NCBI GenBank assembly: GCA_026225055.1
Contig: JAMFSA010000086.1
Location: 1 to 64,000, forward strand
Source of the DNA: Mucilaginibacter xinganensis
Lineage (GTDB): Bacteria; Bacteroidota; Bacteroidia; Sphingobacteriales; Sphingobacteriaceae
Direction: 5' to 3'
Length of the DNA: 64,000 bases
Shown here one piece after another: positions 52,205 to 60,917 of this stretch (position 1 is its first letter; each line of letters opens with the position of its first letter). The translations under genes were made by a program, and so were the position numbers. The notes beneath the pieces were generated by a model, which worked only from the letters and a program-made list of their open reading frames with translations, was not told the DNA's origin and did no database searches.

Positions 52205-54430
52205 TTAATTACTCACCTTAATGAGCCTTACCCCATGAGGCGGAATATTAAACGAAACCTCGCTCAACTGCGTACCCAGGTCCTTCTGCCGCCACAGATC
52301 CCTGATGGTTGATGGCTGATTGATACCAACCCTGCTTAGTTTAAGCGAGTATTTTGAATAGGTGGCGTTTAAATTAAATATACCTATTACATGACTGCCA
52401 TCCGCCATTGTTTTTACCCATACCTGGAAGTTATTTTCGTCAATCACCTTTTTAGCCTGCTGGCCCGCAACGTCCTGATCTACATCAATTACCTCTTTAT
52501 TTTTTAACAGGTTAAGGGTAAAATCATCCAGTTTACTGATATCGCAGCCAATAAGCAAGGGCGCAGATAACATCGACCATAAACTGATATGGGTATATTG
52601 CTCATGAGGCGTTAAACGGGTAGGGTGCAAACTTTCGCCCCAGCCTACCATGCCTACTATCAGCATATCGGGATCATTCCAGCCGCCGGGGTGCGCGTAA
52701 GGGTATAAATTATCCTGTTTAAAGCCGATGTTATACAGGCTTTCCCAGGTATCGGTAATATCTTCGGTTGTGCGCCATAGGTTGCCGTTCATTTCCGCGC
52801 CCCATTTCCACACATCTTTTATACCGTACTGGCACAGGCTGTAAACAATATCGCGCTGTTGTTTTTTAAGTGCATCGCGCATAATGATATAAGGTTTTTG
52901 CTGGATGGCTAATGAAGTATCATCACCAATAATATCGGTATAACTGCACAGATCATATTTTAAATAATCAACACCCCATTTTTGGTAGGTTGCTGCGTCC
53001 TGCTCCTCGTGACCCAAAGAGCCTAAAAAACCGCCGCAGGTTTTTGTACCGGGAGATGAATAGATCCCGAACTTCAAACCCTGTCCATGCAGATATGTAC
53101 TCAAGTCCGCCATATTCGGGAATTTATCATTAGCCACAATCTCACCCGATGCCGCACGCTGTGGCGCCTGCCAGCCATCATCTACGTTGATGTAACCCCA
53201 GCCATAATCGGCTAATCCTTTTTCGATCAGCGCGTTGGCCGAACTTTTTACCTTGTCGGCGCTTACGCTTAATCCCCAGCAGTTCCAGCTGTTCCAGCCC
53301 ATTGGCGGGGTTAGTGCCAGCTTATCACTTACCTTAATAGTGAATGTTTTTTGATATTTACCTGCGCCATTAGTTGCAGTAAGCACTACCGGGTACGAGC
53401 CATTAGCAGCGATACTACCCGAGATTATCCCTGTTTTGGCATCCAGTGTTAAACCATTTGGCAAACCGCTTACGCTGTAATTTATAGGCCTAATACCGCT
53501 TACCGGGATCCGGTATAAAATAGCATGCCCTGCCATGGCACCCAGTATCGCCGCACCATTAATAACCGGACTGTTTGGTGCAGCAGGCGTTAATATATAA
53601 GGCGCAACCTCGGTAAAGCTTTTGCCTTTACCAGATGTTTTTTCTGTATAATCATACGTTAATTCTATCCCCTCGCGGTGAGGGAAATCAAGCGTAAATT
53701 CTTTGGTTGCGAATGGCGAAAGGATAGTAATAATATTAGCTTCCTTTATAGTGATGTGCTGCGCCGCGTCAATTATCTTGTAGTGAAATGTGCCAGTGAT
53801 GGTGGTATTGAACTTGTTTTGCAACAGTAATTTACGCTGCGCCTTATCGCCGGGTAAAAAACTGATGGTTTGCGCGGTAAATTCAATCCCATCGGTTTTT
53901 TCGAGCATATCGATAAATGGTTCGCCCATAAATATGCCACCTGTACCGCCGCCGTCATAAACTTTTACAGCGATAACATTATCAGCATCCCATTTAATAA
54001 GTGGGCTGTTAGCCGGGATACAATAGCTGCGCACCGCGGGCCATTTGCTCACATAGCCACCTTTATCATCAGGGAATGATCCGATCTTGCCAATCTTTAC
54101 CCCGTTAAAATAGGTTTCATCAACATCATTAACATGGGCAAGGTAAACGCGCAGACTATCGGCCCATACAGCATTCTTTTTTAATGACGACGGGATGCGC
54201 ACTTGGATGCGGTACCAGGCATAACCATGATAATCCGGGTAACCCTGGCTCTGCCATACATCGCCCAGTTTTTGCATATTCCAGGCGTGGTCGTTAAAAT
54301 CAATATCCTTATAGTTATCCTGTGTACCGGTTATAAAACGCGCCGAATCAGGCTTTATAAAATGGGCGTTCTGCGCCAGGCAAATATTTAAACAGGCACT
54401 TATAAACAGCGTAAGTATAAATTTATACAT
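52205..54430 (-). CDS. GH27 alpha-galactosidase-like enzyme with N-terminal binding domains
   Basis: 741 residues with a signal peptide (ends NICLAQ). Residues about 25-180 are a jelly-roll domain like those of GH2 enzymes, and about 285-370 an Ig/cadherin-like domain ('YSVSGLPNGLTLDAKTGIISG'). The GH27 TIM barrel starts at 'PPMGWNSWNCWG' (about 379), with nucleophile D493 ('YLKYDLC') and acid/base D586 ('GWNDPDML'). A C-terminal beta-sandwich ends the protein. GH27 covers alpha-galactosidases and beta-L-arabinopyranosidases acting on galactomannan side chains, arabinogalactan or Ser-linked galactose of extensins. It sits apart from the GH26 locus, so galactomannan use is only one option. Confidence 0.93.
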   Translation of the reverse strand: MYKFILTLFISACLNICLAQNAHFIKPDSARFITGTQDNYKDIDFNDHAWNMQKLGDVWQSQGYPDYHGYAWYRIQVRIPSSLKKNAVWADSLRVYLAHVNDVDETYFNGVKIGKIGSFPDDKGGYVSKWPAVRSYCIPANSPLIKWDADNVIAVKVYDGGGTGGIFMGEPFIDMLEKTDGIEFTAQTISFLPGDKAQRKLLLQNKFNTTITGTFHYKIIDAAQHITIKEANIITILSPFATKEFTLDFPHREGIELTYDYTEKTSGKGKSFTEVAPYILTPAAPNSPVINGAAILGAMAGHAILYRIPVSGIRPINYSVSGLPNGLTLDAKTGIISGSIAANGSYPVVLTATNGAGKYQKTFTIKVSDKLALTPPMGWNSWNCWGLSVSADKVKSSANALIEKGLADYGWGYINVDDGWQAPQRAASGEIVANDKFPNMADLSTYLHGQGLKFGIYSSPGTKTCGGFLGSLGHEEQDAATYQKWGVDYLKYDLCSYTDIIGDDTSLAIQQKPYIIMRDALKKQQRDIVYSLCQYGIKDVWKWGAEMNGNLWRTTEDITDTWESLYNIGFKQDNLYPYAHPGGWNDPDMLIVGMVGWGESLHPTRLTPHEQYTHISLWSMLSAPLLIGCDISKLDDFTLNLLKNKEVIDVDQDVAGQQAKKVIDENNFQVWVKTMADGSHVIGIFNLNATYSKYSLKLSRVGINQPSTIRDLWRQKDLGTQLSEVSFNIPPHGVRLIKVSN

Positions 54431-54560
54431 GAGTAGGTTATCAGCTTAATTGTAAAACCAAATTTAGGCTTAACACGCGTGTGTTTATGGCTCTATTTTA
54501 GTAAATAGGCACTCTATATTAGCCAAAATCTCTTTTGCTCTTTGTGAAAAACTTTGTGAA

Positions 54561-54585
54561 CTTTGTGGTTAATTTTACCACAGAG
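54561..54585. repeat. Short palindrome within the 54431-54871 intergenic repeat cluster
   Basis: CTTTGTGGT (54561-54569) pairs with ACCACAGAG (54577-54585), with one T-G pair. TTTGTGAA and GCACAAAG repeats lie around it. The 441-bp gap between the permease and GH27 holds this palindrome, the composite element 54623-54768 and stem-loop copy C, and no gene. Confidence 0.6.
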
Positions 54586-54622
54586 GGCACAAAGGTTTGC
54601 ACAGAGTGACACGGAGATCAAA

Positions 54623-54768
54623 TGCACCGCAGGTGCAAAATGTCGGTAGAAAAGATAAAAATAAACCCATAGCATGCCGTTAGGTATGCAACCCCGCCAG
54701 TTTCGTACCTGACGGAACGAATTTTTGGATTGCTTTTTCTGCTACCAACATTTAACACCTACGGTGTT
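54623..54768. repeat. Composite element: two inverted copies, each with two hairpins
   Basis: Copy 1 (54623-54689) contains hairpin TGCACC-GCA-GGTGCA, the string AAATGTCGGTAG and hairpin GCATGCC-GTTA-GGTATGC. Copy 2 (54702-54768) is in inverted order, with TTCGTACC-TGAC-GGAACGAA and AACACC-TAC-GGTGTT. Read on the minus strand it repeats the AAATGTTGGTAG string. Differences between copies preserve pairing (GCACC/GGTGC versus ACACC/GGTGT). This looks like a REP/BIME-type intergenic palindromic unit. Confidence 0.75.
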
Positions 54769-54807
54769 CCTTAATTTGATCATATTAATGCCCGAAGGGT
54801 GAACGCA

Positions 54808-54846
54808 AAAGGCCCTTACGCTTATGTTTCGAGTGCCTCAACATAA
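54808..54846. repeat. Dispersed stem-loop repeat, copy C (diverged)
   Basis: The core 54822-54846 has the same 13-nt loop TTCGAGTGCCTCA as copies A and B, but its stem is TTATGT / ACATAA instead of TTACCC / GGGTAA. All three changed pairs are compensated. The preceding AAAGGCCCTTACGC also matches copies A and B with one change. It lies 26 bp downstream of the permease stop on the opposite strand. Confidence 0.85.
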
Positions 54847-54871
54847 CCCCGCCCGTAATTTTTCTTAATAT

Positions 54872-56335
54872 CTATTTAATTTCAGAAGCCACAATATCCA
54901 CCTCCGGCTTTTGATTGCGCATGATGAGGTAATAAGCCGGTATGCCTGCCAGGGTGATGATCAATCCCGGCCAGGTATAGTTTGGTTTGAATTTGATCAA
55001 TAGGATACAGAACGCCAGCCCCATAATGATGTATAATATCGGTAAAACGGGATAGCCAAATGCTTTGTAAGGGCGCTCGGCATTGGGGTGTTTTTTGCGG
55101 AGGATAAAGATGCCGATGATGGTAAGCATGTAGAATACCACTACCACAAATGAGATCATATCCAATAGATCGCCGTATTTGCCGCTTAAGCTCCACAAAC
55201 AGGCAAATATGCACTGGATCCATAAGCCGTAGCCCGGTACTGAATTTTTGTTGAGCGTTGCCGCCTTATTAAAGAACAATTTATCCTTCGCCATAGAGTA
55301 ATATACCCTCGCGCCAGCCATAATTAAACCGTTATTACAGCCAAAGGTTGATACCATTATCATGATGGCGATAATTATAGTACCTATATTGCCGAATATG
55401 GATTGCGATGCCGCTACACCCACCCTGTCCTTAGCCGCGTATGCAATTTCATGCAGCGGTAAAACAGCGGTATAAACTATGTTTGCAGCTACATAAATAA
55501 TGGTTACGATCAGCGTACCGAAGAATAAGCTTAACGCGATATCCCGTTTAGGATTTCTCATTTCGCCGGCTATAAAGGTTACGTTGTTCCAGGAATCGCT
55601 GCTAAAAATAGAGCCTACCATTGATGACGCTATTGCACCTAAGGCGGCAACCGTTGTGTAAGTTGAAAAGCTGCCATTCTTATTCAGGCTATGCAAGCTC
55701 CATGCATTGGTCCAGTTGGAATGCCATACATCGCCCTTTAGGGCAATAAAACCAAAAACGATGAGCCCGAATAAGCTCAATAGCTTAGTTAGCGTAAACG
55801 TGGTCTGTATCAGCTTGCCGCTTTTTATACCCCGGGTATTAATGAAGGTAAGCAACACAATTAATATGATAGATACCCCCTGTGCAGCATTAAAAGTGAA
55901 AAAGCGCGCCTGCCCTGCACTATCAACGCCTGTATGTATTTTCAGCAGGATGTTATCTTCGCTCACCGCCGGGACCAGGTAGGCCATAAATTTGGAGAAT
56001 GCTACCCCTACCGCAGCTATGGTAGCGGTTTGTATCACGGTGAAAAAACTCCATCCGTATAAAAAACCCACCAATGGATTATAAGCCTCTTTAAGGTACA
56101 CGTACTGGCCGCCAGCCTTTGGGTACATCGCACTCAATTCGCCATAGCTTAGGGCCGCTGTGAGCGTCATGAAGCCGGTTATCAGCCAAACAGCTATCAG
56201 CCAGCCTGCGCTGCCTACATTACGGGTGATATCGGCGCTTACTATAAATATACCGGAGCCAATCATGCTGCCTGCCACAAGCATAGTAGCGTCAATCAGT
56301 CGTAATGATGGCTTAAAGGAAGGATTTTGATCCAT
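54872..56335 (-). CDS. APC-superfamily amino-acid permease
   Basis: 487 residues with about 12 membrane helices. The first helix carries the APC substrate-binding motif 'VAGSMIGSGIFIV' near 15-28. 'ELSAMYPKAGGQYVYLKEAYNPLVGFLYGW' near 65-95 is typical for the LAT/APA amino-acid antiporter families. The C-terminal helices end in a short hydrophilic tail. It is an inner-membrane carrier, probably for amino acids. Its place near a DUF885 hydrolase and the hydroxyproline operon makes (hydroxy)proline uptake possible, but this is inference. The 34-bp gap to the upstream DUF885 gene supports one transcript. Confidence 0.9.
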   Translation of the reverse strand: MDQNPSFKPSLRLIDATMLVAGSMIGSGIFIVSADITRNVGSAGWLIAVWLITGFMTLTAALSYGELSAMYPKAGGQYVYLKEAYNPLVGFLYGWSFFTVIQTATIAAVGVAFSKFMAYLVPAVSEDNILLKIHTGVDSAGQARFFTFNAAQGVSIILIVLLTFINTRGIKSGKLIQTTFTLTKLLSLFGLIVFGFIALKGDVWHSNWTNAWSLHSLNKNGSFSTYTTVAALGAIASSMVGSIFSSDSWNNVTFIAGEMRNPKRDIALSLFFGTLIVTIIYVAANIVYTAVLPLHEIAYAAKDRVGVAASQSIFGNIGTIIIAIMIMVSTFGCNNGLIMAGARVYYSMAKDKLFFNKAATLNKNSVPGYGLWIQCIFACLWSLSGKYGDLLDMISFVVVVFYMLTIIGIFILRKKHPNAERPYKAFGYPVLPILYIIMGLAFCILLIKFKPNYTWPGLIITLAGIPAYYLIMRNQKPEVDIVASEIK

Positions 56336-56369
56336 TTATAAATTATCGGAGGATTAAATATTTTATCAA

Positions 56370-58196
56370 TTACTTATTGAAGTCGTAAAACTTCCAGTTG
56401 GTCTTGTAATCTCTGTTTAAAGGTGTGCCTTCAAGGGTTGCCCTTACCAGTTCAACCGGGATGAGGTTTTCCTTTATCACCGCGTCATGAAATTGCTTGT
56501 AGGTCATTTTACCGCCATCAACCAGCTCATGTTTTAAGCTCATTAATTGCAGGGCGCCGGTTAAATAAGCAACCTGGTAAAGCGGACTGTAATCGCCCTT
56601 AAATGATCTTCTTACTTCGCCTATGGCATTTGCCCTTTCGTGGCCCACGCTATCCACCAGAAAGTCGATACACTGTTGCGGTGTCCAGTTCCCTAAATGG
56701 TAGTTGAGCGAGAAGATGATCCGCGCACAGCGGTGCATACGCCAAAACAACATGCCTATACGCTGCTCAGGTGTTTTAGCAAAGCCCTGATCGTATAATA
56801 ACAGCTCCCAGTACACCGACCAGCCTTCACCTGCAAATGGGGTTGCAAAATCCTGGCGATAGGGTTTGTACCGGCTGTTTATAAAGTATTGCAGGTTGTG
56901 GCCCGGTATCAACTCATGCTGCACTGTTCCCCTTGAAAAATAAGGATTGTTGCCACGCATGCTCATCAGCTTGTCTCCTTCTTCCATTGATCCGGTTGGG
57001 TAGGAAACACTGATCTCGCGACCGCCTGTAAAGAATGGGTTCACCAGTTGCCTTTGCGGTGTCATCATGATCATGCCCCAGGTTTCTTCGGCAAGCGGCG
57101 GTATAGTTATCAGGTCGCGGGCCTTAATAAAATCCAGTGCATCGTTGCTCAGTTGCACTATGGTAGCAGGCTGCTGACCAACGGGAACATAGCTGTTCTT
57201 TACTTTTTCAAGGGCCTTTTTCCAGTCGTTACCATAGCCCATTTCGTTTGAGGCCTTCAGCATTTCCTTATTGCACCATGCAAATTCCTTGTTCGCCAGC
57301 TTGATCAGTTCTTCAGGCGTATAAGGCACCATCTCCGCATCCAGCTGACTGATCAACGCTTCGCGGCCTATAGGCACACCTTTTATACCGCTGCTATCAG
57401 GCTTTTGTGTGGTATGTAGTTTCCCTTTTTTGATGATCTGCCTGCTGTATAACTTTAAGGTGCTATCTAATAGTTTATATGGCGCGGGTGCCCACCAGGT
57501 GAATTGCGGGTCATAATTATTATAAAAATCGTAGAAATTCTTTAGCCTGCTTCTTAAACCAACAACTGCTTCCCTACCAATTTTTGCCAGTGGCATATCC
57601 AGCGATGGTACTTTTTCAAATGCTGCTGTATCAATCTTTACCTCTTTTAAAATATCATTCAGCTTTGTAGCTACAGCCTGACCATCCACCGTTGTGCCGC
57701 GCCTGCGTTGTGCTTCCAGCTGGTAGATTTCATCGGCAAAAGACATGTATTTTTTTATGGCGTTGTATTGCGCCTCTTCCTTATTCAGGTCGATCAGCGC
57801 TAAGTTTATTTTTTTCTTTAGCAGGATGTAATCCACCTTGCCATACACGCTCATGGCATCAAAATCCATTTGGGTGAGCTGTTTCAGGTAGCCGTTATTA
57901 ATCTCTATTAAGCGTTTACGTTGCTCGGGCGAGTTTAACACCTGGTCTTTAAATTGTTCCTCATTATTAGGATCCAGCACATAGGGCCAGTAGAAATCAT
58001 TAATAGCGCTGATGTCCTGCCCGTACTGGATGATCTTGCCGCTTACCTCACTGGCCTGCTCATATAAGCTGGGTGGTACGGCAGCTTTTTGTGCCTGGGA
58101 GTTGGTGTGGATGGTTAACAACAGGACTAATATTAAGCCCGGAACAGTAAATAATTTATGAGAGATACGCAGTGGATTTTTTTTACAACAGATCAT
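56370..58196 (-). CDS. DUF885-family exported putative metallopeptidase
   Basis: 608 residues from the ATG at 58196, which gives a signal peptide (basic start MICCKKNPLRISHK, hydrophobic core, ending SQAQ). The frame's first ATG at 58253 would add 19 residues before it. DUF885 proteins are mostly alpha-helical and carry an HExxxGH zinc-type motif, here H427-ELIPGH-433, followed by 'FAGEGWSVYWELL' with a likely third ligand Glu. They are believed to be carboxypeptidase- or aminopeptidase-like enzymes of the periplasm. The gene precedes the permease by 34 bp, suggesting peptide hydrolysis coupled to amino-acid uptake. Substrate unknown. Confidence 0.85.
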   Translation of the reverse strand: MICCKKNPLRISHKLFTVPGLILVLLLTIHTNSQAQKAAVPPSLYEQASEVSGKIIQYGQDISAINDFYWPYVLDPNNEEQFKDQVLNSPEQRKRLIEINNGYLKQLTQMDFDAMSVYGKVDYILLKKKINLALIDLNKEEAQYNAIKKYMSFADEIYQLEAQRRRGTTVDGQAVATKLNDILKEVKIDTAAFEKVPSLDMPLAKIGREAVVGLRSRLKNFYDFYNNYDPQFTWWAPAPYKLLDSTLKLYSRQIIKKGKLHTTQKPDSSGIKGVPIGREALISQLDAEMVPYTPEELIKLANKEFAWCNKEMLKASNEMGYGNDWKKALEKVKNSYVPVGQQPATIVQLSNDALDFIKARDLITIPPLAEETWGMIMMTPQRQLVNPFFTGGREISVSYPTGSMEEGDKLMSMRGNNPYFSRGTVQHELIPGHNLQYFINSRYKPYRQDFATPFAGEGWSVYWELLLYDQGFAKTPEQRIGMLFWRMHRCARIIFSLNYHLGNWTPQQCIDFLVDSVGHERANAIGEVRRSFKGDYSPLYQVAYLTGALQLMSLKHELVDGGKMTYKQFHDAVIKENLIPVELVRATLEGTPLNRDYKTNWKFYDFNK

Positions 58197-58392
58197 ATAA
58201 AATGGGGAGAAACGTGCTGGATATTTTTGTGTACTTGTATTAATGCGTAGCAAAAATAAAAGTATAAGCGGCTCTATAATTACCTAACTTATCCGCTATT
58301 AACAGCTTTTTAACCAATATTATTTATAGCGTTATAAAGCATAGATATTCCCTGCCGGGGATACAGCTTCAGGCCATGAGTACTATTTTGGA

Positions 58393-59295
58393 TTAGCTTG
58401 CTATTTTTGAAAGGCTATTAATGTTGTTATGATAATTCTCCAGGTATTCGCGCGGAGAGGTGCCGATAACGCATTTAAATACGCGGTTAAAATTTGTGAT
58501 GCTTTTAAAGCCACATTTATACGCTACGGTTGAGATACTCTCGAATTTATGCGCGGTTAGTTTTTTGCAGGCCTCGTTAATCCGTATCTCGCTTAAAAAA
58601 GAGATGAACGTATGGCCGGTATGTTTTTTGAAATAACGACAGAAGGATTCGGGCGTCATATAAGCAGCTTTGGCTACATCCTCTAAGGTGATGGCTTCGC
58701 TGTAGTTCTGCATAATGAAGTTATAGATATTACCTATCCTGATACCTTCGTTTTCAGTAATTGCAGGCAGATCGCCGTATGATGATAATGGGTCGAGCTT
58801 GGCATCTATGGAGATAAAGCTTTTCATTAGGTTAAAGAACTGGATAAGCTGTTCTGGACCTGAAGAACCTTTAACGGCATTCATGGCTGCTGAAATTGAG
58901 CCGAAGTTATCTGCCGGGATCTTGAAGCCCTGCTGGTGCTGCTGTAAAAAGATGCGGAATGATTTCAGCTCGGGCAAATTAAATAATGCCGATAAAACAC
59001 CATCGGGATTAAAGAACAGTGTAAACGCTTTTATTGAGCGCCCGCTCTCGCTGCTAAAGTATTCGGGATTGCTTTTAAACACGTGCGGCAGGTTAGCCCC
59101 AAGCAGAAAAATATCGCCCGGCGCGTAGTCGTGCATGTTGTTGCCAACAATTAATGTACCCTCGCCCTGCTGTATCCAGGTTATCTGCATTTCGGTATGG
59201 CGGTGCAAATAGGGATAGTGGTAAGGCAACTCCACCTGCTCAGTGATAACACTCTTATCATAAGCTACCGGGATGGTAAATTGTAATACTTTCAT
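58393..59295 (-). CDS. AraC-family transcriptional regulator
   Basis: 300 residues. An N-terminal cupin domain ('LPYHYPYLHRHTEMQITWIQQGEGTLIVGNN', split around residues 24-53) is followed by an AraC-type DNA-binding domain ('ITLEDVAKAAYMTPESFCRYFKKHTG' about 198-223, 'SISTVAYKCGFKSITNFNRVFKCVIGTSPREYLE' about 245-280). It stands between the DUF885-permease pair and the terminator of the hydroxyproline operon, all on the minus strand. It may activate either unit. Its promoter should be in the 319-bp gap at 59296-59614; no operator is obvious. Confidence 0.92.
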   Translation of the reverse strand: MKVLQFTIPVAYDKSVITEQVELPYHYPYLHRHTEMQITWIQQGEGTLIVGNNMHDYAPGDIFLLGANLPHVFKSNPEYFSSESGRSIKAFTLFFNPDGVLSALFNLPELKSFRIFLQQHQQGFKIPADNFGSISAAMNAVKGSSGPEQLIQFFNLMKSFISIDAKLDPLSSYGDLPAITENEGIRIGNIYNFIMQNYSEAITLEDVAKAAYMTPESFCRYFKKHTGHTFISFLSEIRINEACKKLTAHKFESISTVAYKCGFKSITNFNRVFKCVIGTSPREYLENYHNNINSLSKIAS

Positions 59296-59567
59296 GACGC
59301 TACTGTTTAAATTAATTGTTGTTGAAATTTACAATTAATTAACCTAAAAATACACTTATTTATCAAAAAAGGATAAAATATAAGAAGAGTTGGCTAAAAT
59401 ACACACCAGTATAGCTATCCACCACCCAATAAATACAACATATATGTGTTATTTACACGCTTATATACTTACCCAACCTTTGCTTCCGGTAGATAATTTT
59501 GCGAATAGCGCTTATGGCATTATAAAATATTAACCAGGCAATGAACCTGCACCTTTTTACACAAAAA
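59296..59567. other. Upstream region of the AraC gene
   Basis: A+T-rich DNA between the AraC start and the terminator of the hydroxyproline operon. Apart from a short ACATATATGT palindrome near 59439 nothing stands out. It should contain the AraC promoter on the minus strand. Confidence 0.4.
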
Positions 59568-59592
59568 AGGCAGGCTATTTTATAGCCTGCCT
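59568..59592 (-). terminator. Intrinsic terminator of the hydroxyproline operon
   Basis: AGGCAGGCTA (59568-59577) pairs exactly with TAGCCTGCCT (59583-59592) around a 5-nt loop. On the minus strand the stem is followed by TTTTTTGTG. It begins 23 bp after the stop of the FAD-dependent dehydrogenase gene. Confidence 0.9.
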
Positions 59593-59614
59593 CAGTAAAT
59601 TATGACCTGTAAAA

Positions 59615-60859
59615 TTAGAATCTATCCGGCGAAAATGCTGCTGTGTTGATGCTGGTTTTAGCACCATCAATCAGCTCGCTTACCAGTAAGCCTGTAGCAG
59701 GCCCCAGACTTAAACCCATCATACCATGACCTGTTGCCACCACTAAATTTTTATATTTATTGCTGATGCCGATGTAAGGCAAACCATCCGGCGATGAGGG
59801 CCTGAAACCAAACCAGATATCCTTTTCGGCAGGAAGTTCCGGTTTCAAATCAGGAAGATATTTCGGGATTGACTCCACAATACCTTTTACCCTTTGCATA
59901 TTAATACGGCTGTTGATCTTATCCAGTTCCATAGTACCGCCATAGCGCAGGTTGCCGTTCATAGGCGTAATAGCTACCCTTGCCTCGGCTAATAAAGCCG
60001 GGATGTGCATACGCTGCTTAGGTTCCTCAACCATAAATGAATAGCCTTTGCCCGGCATCAAGGGCGCCTTAATATTTGCCAGTTTTGCAATGGCCGGCGA
60101 CCATGAGCCACCCGCGATAATATAATTATCGGCTGTCCATTCTTTATTCCCGGTAAAAACTTTGGTGATCGCGTTTCCCGAGGTTTCTATTTTAGTTACC
60201 TCGTGGTTGCGTACAATATCAACCCCTTTAAATGTTAAATGCTTTAGCAAGGCTGCAATTAAATGATTAGGGTACAAATGCGCATCGCAACGGTAATGTA
60301 CAGCGCCTAACACATCCAGCTCCAGTCCGGGTTGCAGGGCTTTACATTCGGCGGCGTTAAGTACTGCCATATCTAAACCCAGTTCACGGCCTTTCTCAGC
60401 TAAATGCGCTTCTTCCTCGCCTGCTTTTTCTGTTTTATAGAACATTAAAATACCGTTCTCTTTTAAACCGAAATCAAAACCTGGCTCTTTAGCCAGTTCG
60501 CGGTAAAGGTTTTTGCTTAACAGCGATAATTCTGTTAATGGCTTCGCCGAGTTCTCTACATGCTTTTCATTGGCATTTTTCAGGAATTTAAGTCCCCACG
60601 AGATCAGATCGGGATTGACCGATGGCTTTACATAAAAAGGGCTTTTGCTGTTGAACATCCACTTTACACCCTGGCTTATCATACCCGGCGCTGCCAACGG
60701 CACAAAATGGCTCGGCACTATCATGCCCGCATTGCCGAAAGAGCAATTATCCGTCAGATCGCCTTTCTCTAATATGGTAACCTGATGCCCTGCCCTATTT
60801 AAATAATATGCAGAACTGAGCCCCATTATCCCGCCACCTATAATTAATACTTTAGACAT
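59615..60859 (-). CDS. FAD-dependent D-amino-acid (cis-4-hydroxy-D-proline) dehydrogenase
   Basis: 414 residues. The N-terminal Rossmann motif 'VLIIGGGIMGLSSAYYLNRAGHQVTILEKG' (residues 4-33 region) binds FAD. 'CSFGNAGMIVPSHFVPLAAPGM' and the C-terminal 'VVATGHGMMGLSLGPATGLLVSELI' are typical of the DadA/DAO family. In this operon the substrate is inferred to be cis-4-hydroxy-D-proline made by the epimerase one gene upstream, giving delta1-pyrroline-4-hydroxy-2-carboxylate. It may be membrane-associated and feed electrons to the respiratory chain. It lies 58 bp after the epimerase gene and is the last gene before a strong terminator. A general D-amino-acid dehydrogenase is the alternative. 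Confidence 0.88.
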   Translation of the reverse strand: MSKVLIIGGGIMGLSSAYYLNRAGHQVTILEKGDLTDNCSFGNAGMIVPSHFVPLAAPGMISQGVKWMFNSKSPFYVKPSVNPDLISWGLKFLKNANEKHVENSAKPLTELSLLSKNLYRELAKEPGFDFGLKENGILMFYKTEKAGEEEAHLAEKGRELGLDMAVLNAAECKALQPGLELDVLGAVHYRCDAHLYPNHLIAALLKHLTFKGVDIVRNHEVTKIETSGNAITKVFTGNKEWTADNYIIAGGSWSPAIAKLANIKAPLMPGKGYSFMVEEPKQRMHIPALLAEARVAITPMNGNLRYGGTMELDKINSRINMQRVKGIVESIPKYLPDLKPELPAEKDIWFGFRPSSPDGLPYIGISNKYKNLVVATGHGMMGLSLGPATGLLVSELIDGAKTSINTAAFSPDRF

Positions 60860-60917
60860 TGTAAAACTTGTATAAGGCCCAGCAATGCCGGGCCCGAAAA
60901 AAATAAAAAATCAGTTA

